From Ectothiorhodospiraceae bacterium (GTDB taxonomy: Bacteria; Pseudomonadota; Gammaproteobacteria; HK1), in contig JACKNM010000025.1 of assembly GCA_024234875.1 (NCBI GenBank), positions 6,435-70,434 of the forward strand: 64,000 bases of DNA, given 5' to 3'. The notes under the pieces are model-generated. The model did no database searches. It saw only the letters and a list, made by a program, of their open reading frames with translations, and had not been told where the DNA came from. Numbering within the stretch: position 1 is the first letter of the stretch; each line of letters opens with the position of its first letter. This document shows positions 33,437 to 41,700 of this stretch, one piece after another. Both the position numbers and the translations under genes were made by a program.

Positions 33437-34972
33437 TCAGTAGCTCTGGTCCGGCATCTCGGCCTTGCGGCGCGCGACGAAGTCGCGAAGCCCCTCCGCG
33501 ATGCCGTCGTCGATCGGCGGCGCCTCGTACTGCGCCAGCATGCGCTTCCAGACCCGAGCCGCGCGCTGCGCGGCGTCGAGCCCGCCCTCGGCCTCCCACT
33601 GCTCGAAGCTGTTGTTGTCGGCCACGCTCGAGCGGTAGAAGGCCGACTCGAAGTTCGCCCGGGTGTGCGCGGAGCCGAGGAAGTGCTTTCCTGGCCCGAC
33701 CTCGCGGATGGCATCGAGCCCGAGGCCGTTCGCGGACAGATCCACCCCCTGCATGAAGACCTGCATCATGCCCGCCTGGTCGGCGTCGAGGACGAACTTC
33801 TCGTAGCCCATCACCAGACCACCCTCCAGCCAGCCGGCGACGTGGAGCATGAAGTTCACACCCGCGAGCATCGCGTGCTGCAAGGTGTTGGCCGACTCGT
33901 ACGCCGCCTGCGCGTCGGGGATCTTCGATGCGCAGAGCCCGCCGCCGGAACGAAACGGCACCCCGAGTCGGCGCGCGAGCGCGGCCACCACGTAGAGCAC
34001 GAGCTGCGGCTCGGGGGTGCCGAAGGTGGGCGCCCCGGACTGCATCGACATCGAGCTCGAGAACGTGCCGAAGACGACCGGAGCGCCCGGGCGCACGAGC
34101 TGGGCGTAGGCCATTCCCGACAGCGCCTCGGCATAGAGCTGCGCCGAGGTGGCGGCGACGGTCACCGGCGACATCGCCCCCGCGATGCAGAACGGCGAGA
34201 TCACGGTCGCCTGGTTGCTCGCGGCATAGACCTCCAGCGCACCGAGCATGGTCGCGTCCCAGACCAGCGGCGAGTTGGCGTTGATGAGGCTGGTGACGAC
34301 GGTGTTGGCCTCGACGAAGTCGGCGCCGAACGCGATCCTGGCCATCTCGACGGTGTCCGCGGCGCGCTCCGGTGCGGTGACCGAGCCCATGAACGGCTTG
34401 TCGCTCAGCGTCAGGTGCGTGTGCACCATGTCGAGATGACGCTTGTTGACCGGCAGGTCGACCGGCTCGCACAGCGTGCCGCCGGCGTGGTGCAGCGCCG
34501 GCGACAGGTAGGTCAGGCGCGCGAAGTTCCGGAAGTCCTCGAGCGTGGCGTAGCGCCGCCCGCCCTCGATGTCGCGCACGAATGGCGAGCCATAGGCGGG
34601 AGCGAACACCGAATGCGGCCCCCCGATGCGCACGCTGCGCTCGGGGTTGCGCGCATGCTGGACGAACTCCGCCGGCGCGCTCGCGCGGACCAGTGAGCGG
34701 GCGAGCCCACGCGGGATGTGCACGCGCTCGCCGTCGACGTCGGCGCCGGCCTCGCGCCAGCGCGCGAGTGCCCCGGGGCTACCGCGAAACTCGATGCCGA
34801 TCTCCTCGAGGATCGTCTCCGCGGTGTGCTCGATGGTGGAGAGGCCCTCGTCGTCCAGGACCGAGTAGGGCGGAATCCGGCGCGTGATGTAAGGGACCGT
34901 GGGATGCTGGTCGCGCGCTCGCGCCGCCCGCCGTGCCTCTCGCCCGCCCGCTCTCGCTCGTCGCTCGCTCAT
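33437..34972 (-). CDS. MttB-superfamily (non-pyrrolysine) corrinoid-dependent methyltransferase
   Basis: About 511 residues of the trimethylamine methyltransferase superfamily. The frame is open throughout with no internal amber codon, so it belongs to the non-pyrrolysine branch that includes glycine betaine (MtgB), proline betaine and carnitine methyltransferases. Blocks include IHIPRG-like VHIPRGLARSLVRASAP, PAYGSPFVRDIEGGRRYAT, LINANSPLVWDATMLGAL and VGPGKHFLGSAHT near the C-terminus. It would transfer one methyl from a quaternary amine to the cob(I)amide of the corrinoid protein encoded at 23519-24241. The ATG start follows an Arg-rich tail absent from most relatives. The gene is alone on the minus strand, separate from the rest of the system. 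Confidence 0.88.
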   Translation of the reverse strand: MSERRARAGGREARRAARARDQHPTVPYITRRIPPYSVLDDEGLSTIEHTAETILEEIGIEFRGSPGALARWREAGADVDGERVHIPRGLARSLVRASAPAEFVQHARNPERSVRIGGPHSVFAPAYGSPFVRDIEGGRRYATLEDFRNFARLTYLSPALHHAGGTLCEPVDLPVNKRHLDMVHTHLTLSDKPFMGSVTAPERAADTVEMARIAFGADFVEANTVVTSLINANSPLVWDATMLGALEVYAASNQATVISPFCIAGAMSPVTVAATSAQLYAEALSGMAYAQLVRPGAPVVFGTFSSSMSMQSGAPTFGTPEPQLVLYVVAALARRLGVPFRSGGGLCASKIPDAQAAYESANTLQHAMLAGVNFMLHVAGWLEGGLVMGYEKFVLDADQAGMMQVFMQGVDLSANGLGLDAIREVGPGKHFLGSAHTRANFESAFYRSSVADNNSFEQWEAEGGLDAAQRAARVWKRMLAQYEAPPIDDGIAEGLRDFVARRKAEMPDQSY

Positions 34973-35097
34973 CGTCTGCCGCCCGCGTGATTCCGACGCG
35001 CGGCGAGTATCCGTGGCGGGGCGGTGGTCGGTCTGGCCGCGCCGCGACCTCGACGTGCTTGGCTGCGTCACCGTGGCCCGGTGGTGGGCGATGGTGG

Positions 35098-36375
35098 TCA
35101 GCGCCGTGGAGCGGGCTCCTTGCGGCAGATCGGCCCCACGCCGCGCTCCACCGCGCCGAGGGTGGGTGGGGCGATGCGGCGGGTCCCGCAGTAGTCCTCG
35201 GTCAGGTCGTCGAGGGGCTTGCCGATGCGTAGCGCGGCGGCCGAGACGGTGGGCGTGAAGTCGAGGTTGCGCGGGTCGCGGAACATCTGCTCGAACTCCG
35301 ACTGGCTCAGGCTCCGGTTCGTCTCCTCGACGAGCTTGCCGCCGTTGCGGGATCTGACGCGGCGCGACACCAGGTTGTTGGCGACCACGGCATCGCTCTG
35401 CGCGAACCGCACCTCGATGTCGCCGGAGGCGTACAGGGTGTTGCCGAGGATGCGGCTGGCGCGCGCGCGGTTGAGGTAGATCCCGGCGTCGGAGCAGTTG
35501 GCGACGATGTTGTTGCGCACGGTGCCACCGGTGTGCTCGTAGGTGCAGTCGCCGTCGACGCAGTAGCGCTGCCCGGTGCCCCCGCCGCCGAGCGAGATCC
35601 CGACGCGGGCGCCGCCGCTGTGGCGGTCGGCGCAGACCACGAGATTGCGCTCGATCACCCCGTCACGCGAGTTCCCCTTGAGGAACACGCCGTAGGTGGT
35701 GTGCGTGCGGCGAAGCCTGCCGAAGTCGGCGATGTAGTTGTCGCGCACCACCCACCCGGCGCCGCCCACGACGTCGATCGGCGTCACCGGCTGCTCGGTG
35801 TCGCGCGGGCGCGTGTTGAACAGGGTATTGCCCTCGACGAGCACCCGGTCGGCGTGCGCCCGCTGCTCGCCCTCGATGCGCACGCTGGCCTTGATGTGGG
35901 CGTTGAAGTCGCGGAGCTCGCAGCCTCGGATCTGCGTGCCGTCGGCATCACCGTGGAGCTGGAACGCGTGCTCGCAGTCCTCGTCGCGCGCGCAGATGCC
36001 GACCAGCACCAGATCCTCGAAGTGCCAGTTCGTCCCCTGGACCAGGATTCCTTCCAGGGTGTCGATCTCGAGCACCGCCGCGCCTGGTCGAGCGCCGCGC
36101 ACGACGATCGGCGCGTCGGCGCTGCCGTCGTTGCCGGCACGCAGCTTGTCGCTCACCCGGTAGCTGCCCGGCGCGACGACGAGGACGTCGCCAGGGCGGG
36201 CCGCGGCCATCGCGCTGGCGAGGCCCTCAGCGCTCGTGACGGCGACCTCCGCCGCCGACGCGAGGGCGCCGAGAGCGGTCAGCGCGACACCCGCCACGAT
36301 CGCTCGATACCACGGGCGGTGCCGGCGAGGCGACGGTTGCGGGGTGTCGCTCGATCTCGTCGTCGCGGTGAGCAT
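35098..36375 (-). CDS. Exported right-handed parallel beta-helix protein (PL6/chondroitinase-B-like)
   Basis: A 425-residue secreted protein. The N-terminus is long and basic (to about residue 25), then AIVAGVALTALGALASAAEV gives a signal peptide. The rest is repeated beta-helix turns: RGARPGAAVLEI, NWHFEDLVLVGI, DRVLVEGNTLFN, GVIERNLVVCADRH, GTVRNNIVANCSDAGIYLN and SRILGNTLYASGDIEVRF. This resembles alginate lyase/chondroitinase-B (PL6) and other pectate-lyase-fold proteins acting on acidic polysaccharides. Catalytic Lys/Arg positions were not established, so binding only is possible. ATG start. It sits between methylated-amine genes with which it shares no obvious job. Confidence 0.72.
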   Translation of the reverse strand: MLTATTRSSDTPQPSPRRHRPWYRAIVAGVALTALGALASAAEVAVTSAEGLASAMAAARPGDVLVVAPGSYRVSDKLRAGNDGSADAPIVVRGARPGAAVLEIDTLEGILVQGTNWHFEDLVLVGICARDEDCEHAFQLHGDADGTQIRGCELRDFNAHIKASVRIEGEQRAHADRVLVEGNTLFNTRPRDTEQPVTPIDVVGGAGWVVRDNYIADFGRLRRTHTTYGVFLKGNSRDGVIERNLVVCADRHSGGARVGISLGGGGTGQRYCVDGDCTYEHTGGTVRNNIVANCSDAGIYLNRARASRILGNTLYASGDIEVRFAQSDAVVANNLVSRRVRSRNGGKLVEETNRSLSQSEFEQMFRDPRNLDFTPTVSAAALRIGKPLDDLTEDYCGTRRIAPPTLGAVERGVGPICRKEPAPRR

Positions 36376-36474
36376 GGCGTACTCCCTTGCGATGCGCCGC
36401 AGCCATCCCGTGCGGCCTCGGGCAGTATACCCATGCGGCGGATGACCTCCCGGTGGCGCTCCTGACTAAGTGGT

Positions 36475-36513
36475 TGTCGCAGCCAGGTCGGGAAGCCGAC
36501 CGCGGCCTGTCGC
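36475..36513. promoter_or_regulatory. TGTCGC repeats and GGTCGG palindrome upstream of the DMGDH-like gene
   Basis: TGTCGC occurs at 36475-36480 and 36508-36513, about three helical turns apart, with an inverted repeat GGTCGG-GAAG-CCGACC (36486-36501) between them. The region lies 44-82 bases upstream of the ATG at 36557. The hexamer matches that in the folD/corrinoid intergenic region, suggesting a shared regulator. Confidence 0.3.
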
Positions 36514-36556
36514 TAGACTTGCCCGGCCTTGGATGTCGGGTGAGGGAGGCGGTCGG

Positions 36557-38989
36557 ATGAAGTCGCACGCGCGAGTGGTGGTGGTCGGTGGCGGAGTGGT
36601 CGGGGTGAGCACGCTCTACCACCTCACCAAGAAGGGCTGGTCCGACGTGGTCCTGGTGGAGAAGTCGGAGCTCACCCACGGCTCGACGTGGCACGCCGCG
36701 GGCCTCCTGCCGCTGTTCAACATGAGCTACAGCGTCGGCCAGATCCACAAGTACAGCGTGGATCTCTACAAGCGCCTGGAGGCGGAGACCGGTCAGGACG
36801 TGAGCTTCCACGTCACCGGCAATCTGCGGCTCGCCACCAACCGCGAGCGGATGGACGAGTACCTCAAGTACTGCGGCACCGCGAACACCATCGGCGTCCC
36901 GTTCGAGGTGATCACGCCGAAGGAGGTGAAGGCGTTGTGGCCGCTGTGCAATGTGCGCGGCCTGGTCGGTGCGCTCTACCATCCCCAGGACGGCCACATC
37001 GCGCCGGCCGATCTCACGCAGGCGCTCGCCATCGGCGCCCGCCGCGGTGGCGCCGAGATCTATCGTCAGACCGCGGTGCTCGGGATCGAGCGCACGCGCT
37101 CGGGCGAGTGGCTGGTCAGGACCTCGGGCGGTGACGTCACCTGCGAGCACGTCGTCACCGCGACCGGCTCCTGGGCCCGTCAGACCGCGGCCATGGTCGG
37201 GCTGGACCTGCCGGTCATCGCGGTCGAGCACCAGTACATCGTCACCGACGCCGTGCCCGAGCTCGAGGCGCGCCACCGCGCCGGCAAGCCGGAGATGGCG
37301 GTGCTACGCGAGAGCGACGCCAGCTACTACCTGCGCGAGGAGCGCCAGGGTTACATCCTCGGCCCCTACGAGAAGGGTGCGCCGGCGTGGGCGGTCGACG
37401 GGGTGCCGGCGGACTTCGGTCAGGAGCTTCTCGCCGGTGACCTCGAGCGTCTGATGCCGCACGTGGAGGCGGCGTCGAGGCGCGTGCCGTCCTTCGCCAA
37501 CGCGCGGGTGAAGGACATCGTCAACGGCCCGATCCCGTACACCCCGGACGGTAGCCCGATCATCGGCCCGGCGCCGGGGTTGCGGAACTTCTGGTGGAAC
37601 GAGGGGCACAGCTTCGGCATCACCGCCGCCGGCGGCTCGGGCTGGCAGCTCGCCGAGTGGATCGTCGAGGGCGAGCCCGGGATCGACATGAACGACGTGC
37701 ACCCGTGCCGGTTCGGTGCCTACGCCAACAAGGCGTATACGCGACGCAAGAACGAGGAGGCCTACGAGCACGTCTTCGTGATCCATTACCCGGACGAGGA
37801 GCGCCCGGCCTGCCGGCCGGCGAAGACCAGCCCGATCCACGACAAGCTCGATCGTCATCGCGCGGTGTGGGGGCAGCGCTTCGGCTGGGAGCGACCGAAC
37901 TGGTTCGCGCCGAAGGGCGTCGCGCGCCGAGACCACTGGAGCTTCCGACGTTCGCGCTACTTCGAGCACGTCGGCAACGAGCACCGCGCGTTGCGCGAGC
38001 GCGTCGGCCTCATCGACATCACGAGCTTCAGCAAGTTCGAGCTCTCGGGGCCGGGTGCGCAGACCATGCTCGACCGTCTGGTCGCCAACCGGCTGCCGGC
38101 GCGGGTCGGCCGCATCGCGCTGGCGCACGCGCTGACTCGCAAGGGCGGCGTGCGCTCGGAGTTCACCATCACCCGCGACGGGCCGGATCGGTTCTACCTG
38201 GTGAGCTCGGGCGCCGCGGAGGCCCACGACCGCGAACTGCTGGAGGCCAATCTCCCCACCGACGGCAGCGTCCGGCTGGACGTCGTCACCGGCCGGCACG
38301 GCGTGCTGGTGCTGGCGGGGCCGCGGGCCCGCGACGTGCTCGCGTCGCTGACCGACGCCGACCTCTCCAACGCCGCGTTCCCGTGGCTCACCGCGCGGCA
38401 CATCACGGTGGGGCTCGCGCCGGTGCGGGCGATGCGGGTGAACTTCGTCGGTGACCTCGGTTGGGAGCTGCATCACCCGATCGAGTACCAGCACCATCTC
38501 TTCGACGCGCTGATGGAGGCCGGGCGGCCACATGGCCTCGCGCTGGTCGGGATGCGCGCCATGGACAGCCTGCGCATCGAGAAGAGCTACCGGATGTGGC
38601 GGCAGGACCTCACGCCGGACTACACCCCGCTCGAGTCCGGGATGGAGCGGTTCGTGCGGCTCGACAAGGGCGATTTCGTCGGGCGCGATGCATTGCTGCG
38701 CCAGCGAGACACCGGCGTCCCGAATCGCTTCGTGACCCTCGCCTGCGACGTCGACGACGCGGACGCCATCGGCAACGAGCCCTTGTGGCAGGGGGATCGG
38801 GCGGTGGGACGCGCGACCGCCGGCGCCTACGGCTTCACCGTCGGGCGCAGCCTGGCGCTCGGCTACGTGCGCCCGGAGGCGGCGGCGATCGGCACTCGGC
38901 TCGAGATCGAGATCCTCGGCGAGCGTTACCCGGCCGAGATCGTCCCCGAGTCGCCCTACGATCCGGACAACGCGAGCTTGCGCGCGTGA
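36557..38989 (+). CDS. Dimethylglycine/sarcosine dehydrogenase-like flavoprotein with C-terminal GcvT domain
   Basis: An 810-residue two-domain enzyme. Residues 1 to about 400 form a DAO-type FAD domain with VVVVGGGVVGVSTLYHL at the N-terminus. STWHAAGLL holds the histidine (about H46) that carries covalent FAD in dimethylglycine dehydrogenase. Residues about 430-810 are an aminomethyltransferase (GcvT/T-protein) fold with folate-site blocks such as VGLIDITSFSKFELSGPGA and GWELHHPIEYQHHLFDALM. Relatives oxidatively demethylate dimethylglycine or sarcosine and trap the one-carbon unit as methylene-THF. ATG start with GGGAGG seven bases upstream. The adjacent BHMT-like gene and upstream operator-like repeats suit betaine catabolism; electrons may go to ETF. 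Confidence 0.88.
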   Translation: MKSHARVVVVGGGVVGVSTLYHLTKKGWSDVVLVEKSELTHGSTWHAAGLLPLFNMSYSVGQIHKYSVDLYKRLEAETGQDVSFHVTGNLRLATNRERMDEYLKYCGTANTIGVPFEVITPKEVKALWPLCNVRGLVGALYHPQDGHIAPADLTQALAIGARRGGAEIYRQTAVLGIERTRSGEWLVRTSGGDVTCEHVVTATGSWARQTAAMVGLDLPVIAVEHQYIVTDAVPELEARHRAGKPEMAVLRESDASYYLREERQGYILGPYEKGAPAWAVDGVPADFGQELLAGDLERLMPHVEAASRRVPSFANARVKDIVNGPIPYTPDGSPIIGPAPGLRNFWWNEGHSFGITAAGGSGWQLAEWIVEGEPGIDMNDVHPCRFGAYANKAYTRRKNEEAYEHVFVIHYPDEERPACRPAKTSPIHDKLDRHRAVWGQRFGWERPNWFAPKGVARRDHWSFRRSRYFEHVGNEHRALRERVGLIDITSFSKFELSGPGAQTMLDRLVANRLPARVGRIALAHALTRKGGVRSEFTITRDGPDRFYLVSSGAAEAHDRELLEANLPTDGSVRLDVVTGRHGVLVLAGPRARDVLASLTDADLSNAAFPWLTARHITVGLAPVRAMRVNFVGDLGWELHHPIEYQHHLFDALMEAGRPHGLALVGMRAMDSLRIEKSYRMWRQDLTPDYTPLESGMERFVRLDKGDFVGRDALLRQRDTGVPNRFVTLACDVDDADAIGNEPLWQGDRAVGRATAGAYGFTVGRSLALGYVRPEAAAIGTRLEIEILGERYPAEIVPESPYDPDNASLRA

Positions 38990-39026
38990 GGTGCCTCACC
39001 GGCATCGGTGCACGATGGGGGAGACG

Positions 39027-40049
39027 ATGACCGACCGTCTGCGGCGTCGACTGTCGGCGGGTGGGGTGTTGCTCGCCGACGGAGCTACCGGCACCAACCT
39101 GTTCGCGATGGGACTCCAGTCGGGGGATCCGCCGGAGCCGTGGTGCCTCGCGCATCCCGAGCGCGTGCGCGCGCTCCACCGTGGCTTCGTCGACGCCGGC
39201 TCGGATCTCGTGCTGACCAACAGCTTCGGCGGGAACCGGCATCGGTTGAAGCTGCATCGGCTGGAAGGGCGCGTGGCCGAGCTGAACACGGCGGCGGCAC
39301 GGCTGGCGCGCGAGGTGGCGGATTCGGTGTCGGCGCGCGAGGTGGTGGTGGCGGGCTCGATCGGTCCCACCGGAGAGCTGTTCGCGCCCCTCGGCCCGCT
39401 CGATCACGCTGCCGGCGTGGCGGCCTTCGCGGAGCAGGCCGAGGCGTTGGCGGCGGGTGGGGCGGACGTCATCTGGATCGAGACGATGTCGGCGCGCGAG
39501 GAGGTGGCCGCGGCGGTGGAGGGCGCGCGTGGCACCGGGCTGCCGGTGGTGTGCACGCTCAGCTTCGACACCAACGGCCGGACCATGATGGGGCTGACAC
39601 CGGCAGACCTCGTGGCGCTTTGTCGCTCGCTCGACCCCCGACCCGTTGCCATCGGCACCAACTGCGGGTTGGGCGCGTCGGAGGTGGTGGCGGGGATCCT
39701 CGCGCTGCAGGCCGCGGCCGGCCCGGACGCGGTCCTCGTCGCCAAGGCGAACGCCGGCATCCCCCGCTTCCACGATGGCGCGGTGCGCTACGACGGCACG
39801 CCAGAGCTGATGGGGACCTACGCCCGGCTCGCGCGCGACGCCGGCGCGCGCATCATCGGTGGCTGTTGCGGGACGACCGCCGAGCACCTGCGCGCGATGC
39901 GGACCGCGCTCGACTCCACGGCGCCCGAGCCGCCACCGGACCTGGAGGCGGTGGTCGCCGCGCTCGGGCCGCTGTCGACGGGGGCTCTGGGCGGCCATCC
40001 ACCGTCCGCCCCGCGCACCACCGGTCGGCGTCGGCGCGGGCGCGCCTGA
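39027..40049 (+). CDS. Homocysteine S-methyltransferase family protein (BHMT-like)
   Basis: About 340 residues, one zinc TIM-barrel. The three zinc cysteines are C213 in GTNCGLG and C280, C281 in IIGGCCGTT. The N-terminal LLADGATGTNLFAMGL and LTNSFGGNRHRLKLH match the substrate-binding end. Family members methylate homocysteine from betaine, dimethylsulfoniopropionate or S-methylmethionine, or form the homocysteine module of MetH. Next to a dimethylglycine-dehydrogenase-like gene, a betaine-type donor is plausible. The ATG at 39027 is preferred for its GGGGGAG; an ATG 12 bases earlier is possible. The last 30 residues are low-complexity. It may work alongside, or instead of, the MttB-like route. 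Confidence 0.85.
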   Translation: MTDRLRRRLSAGGVLLADGATGTNLFAMGLQSGDPPEPWCLAHPERVRALHRGFVDAGSDLVLTNSFGGNRHRLKLHRLEGRVAELNTAAARLAREVADSVSAREVVVAGSIGPTGELFAPLGPLDHAAGVAAFAEQAEALAAGGADVIWIETMSAREEVAAAVEGARGTGLPVVCTLSFDTNGRTMMGLTPADLVALCRSLDPRPVAIGTNCGLGASEVVAGILALQAAAGPDAVLVAKANAGIPRFHDGAVRYDGTPELMGTYARLARDAGARIIGGCCGTTAEHLRAMRTALDSTAPEPPPDLEAVVAALGPLSTGALGGHPPSAPRTTGRRRRGRA

Positions 40050-40103
40050 GCCGGCCCGCGGGTCCTCGAAGGACCGCCCGCTGACCGCGCCTGGCGGCCC
40101 GGA

Positions 40104-40508
40104 TCACCCCTTCGGGAACGCCACCACGCGCTCGGGCCGAATCCGGTAGCTCACCCGCATCTCGCCCTGGCGGCGGTGCGGATAGCGGTCCACGCCGAGG
40201 TAATGGCTCGCAAGTTGGTCGATCTCGGTCTCGGCGCCCTCGGTGGTGATGGTCTCGACGCGGCCTCGAATCTCGAGGTAGCGGTAGGGGTTGTCGGGGT
40301 CCGAGATGCACAGCGTCACCGTCGGATTCCGCCTCAGCGCACGGTCCTTGAGTCGACCGACCGCGGAGTTGACCACCAGAAGCCCGCCGCGGTGGGTGAA
40401 CCACACCGGATTACAGAGGATGCTGCCGTCCTTCAGGTGACAGGCCATGTGGGCGAACGCCGGCTTGTCCAGCAAGTCCGCGTGGGAGTCGGGGATGGTG
40501 GCGTCCAT
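40104..40508 (-). CDS. PPOX-class split-barrel flavin/F420-dependent protein
   Basis: A 134-residue pyridoxamine-phosphate-oxidase-fold protein. FAHMACHLKDGSILCNPVWF, NSAVGRLKDRALRRNPTVTLCI and RYLEIRGRVETI are the split-barrel strands that bind FMN or F420. The form 'PPOX class F420-dependent' is common in actinobacteria and high-GC Proteobacteria, and the substrate is unknown. ATG start with AGGAGCG upstream. It faces leftward, convergent with the BHMT-like gene 54 bases away, and diverges from the deacetylase-like gene across 160 bases where I see nothing notable. Confidence 0.85.
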   Translation of the reverse strand: MDATIPDSHADLLDKPAFAHMACHLKDGSILCNPVWFTHRGGLLVVNSAVGRLKDRALRRNPTVTLCISDPDNPYRYLEIRGRVETITTEGAETEIDQLASHYLGVDRYPHRRQGEMRVSYRIRPERVVAFPKG

Positions 40509-40668
40509 TCGAGCGCTCCTGCTGCCGGGCCGACACGGCCGGGTCGGCGGATTCTAGCCCGGAACGCCGCCGCGCTCCGGACATCGGCGTCGTGCTGGAC
40601 ACCTCGGCGCCGGCGCGCCTACCCTTCGACCGGTCGCGCCGAGGGGCGGCGCCGGACGAGGAGCGAGC

Positions 40669-41592
40669 ATGGCAACGCCTGAGAAGAACGTGGCGGCGAG
40701 CGCCGAGGAGCTGCCCTGGCAGTGGCAGGAGCAGCGCTGGCGCACCATCGTGAACAAGGTCCGCGCCGGGCGATCGCTCAAGCCGGCGGCGTGGAAGGGT
40801 GGTGCGCGCTGCGCCGTCGCCCTGTCGTTCGACTCCGACCACGAGTCGAGCACCCTGCGCTGGGGTGACAACAGCCCCGGCAAGCTGTCCCAGGGCGAGT
40901 ACGGCTCGCGGGTGGCGGTACCGCGGATCCGGCGCCTGCTGGAGCGCTACGACATCCGCGCGAGCTTCTTCGTCCCGGCGGTGGTCGCAAAGCTGCACCC
41001 CGAGGAGCAGCGTGGACTGGTGGCGGCGGGTCACGAGGTCGGCATCCACGGCTGGATCCACGAGCTGAACAGCAAGCTGCCGCCCGCCGACGAGCGCGAG
41101 CTGCAGATGCGCTCGGCCGACGAGCTGGAGCGCATCACCGGCGTGCGCCCGGTCGGTATTCGCACGCCGTCCTGGGACTTCAGCCAGAACACGCTCGCCA
41201 TCAGCCGGGAGATGGGGCTGCTGTACGACTCGTCGATGATGGCCGACGACGAGCCCTACGAGCTGCTCGAGGACGGCGAGCCGACCGGGATGGTCGAGCT
41301 GCCGGTCGAGTGGATCAAGGACGACGCGGTCTACTTCAACATGGACCGATTCTCGGCGCTGCGGCCGTACACCGCCCCGTCCTCGGTGCTGGAGGTGTTT
41401 CGGCGCGAGTTCGACGGCGCATATCAGGAAGGCGGCATGTTCTTGCTGACCATGCACCCGCACATCATCGGCCACCGCTCGCGCATCGCGATCCTGGAAG
41501 AGCTGATCGCACACATGCGCTCGCAGCCTGGCGTGTGGTTCGCGACCCACGCCGAGGTCGCCGGATTCTGCAAGGAGCAGGCGGGTCTGTAG
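40669..41592 (+). CDS. Polysaccharide deacetylase (NodB-fold, PgdA/PuuE-like) family hydrolase
   Basis: A 307-residue NodB-fold hydrolase. The catalytic aspartate pair is in LSFDSDHES (D55, D57). The zinc-binding histidine block is GHEVGIHGWIHE (around 122-131), the Arg-Pro motif is GIRTPSWDF, and the late LTMHPHIIGH holds the C-terminal histidine. No signal peptide or transmembrane segment is present, so it is cytosolic. That points to the subgroup with Helicobacter HP0310 and metal-independent allantoinase PuuE rather than cell-wall enzymes. An amide-ring substrate would suit the hydantoinase genes nearby, but that link is inference. ATG start preceded by GAGGAGCG. The stop overlaps the arm of a large inverted repeat. 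Confidence 0.82.
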   Translation: MATPEKNVAASAEELPWQWQEQRWRTIVNKVRAGRSLKPAAWKGGARCAVALSFDSDHESSTLRWGDNSPGKLSQGEYGSRVAVPRIRRLLERYDIRASFFVPAVVAKLHPEEQRGLVAAGHEVGIHGWIHELNSKLPPADERELQMRSADELERITGVRPVGIRTPSWDFSQNTLAISREMGLLYDSSMMADDEPYELLEDGEPTGMVELPVEWIKDDAVYFNMDRFSALRPYTAPSSVLEVFRREFDGAYQEGGMFLLTMHPHIIGHRSRIAILEELIAHMRSQPGVWFATHAEVAGFCKEQAGL

Positions 41593-41670
41593 GGGCGGCC
41601 CCCCGTGGCCGCCGGCGGCGGTGGTGCGATGCCGCCGGCGCGTCGGGCGGGGACGGGGCCCCGCCCCTAC
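41589..41670. repeat. Inverted repeat GTAGGGGCGG/CCGCCCCTAC with internal stem
   Basis: Ten-base perfect arms 62 bases apart enclose GGCCGCCGGCGG/CCGCCGGCG-type inner pairing. The left arm contains the deacetylase TAG stop. The segment GGGCGGGGACGG-GCCCCGCCCCTAC is close to units of the tandem repeat at 47663-47848, so they are one repeat family. It could act as a bidirectional barrier between the converging genes at 41592 and 41701. Confidence 0.55.
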
Positions 41671-41700
41671 GGGGTGGCGTGACGTTCGGTGCGCGTCGGC

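Noticed and set aside
33437..34972. Possible pyrrolysine-containing trimethylamine methyltransferase
   Set aside because: The frame has no internal amber codon, and no pylT-like tRNA or pyl genes were seen in the window.
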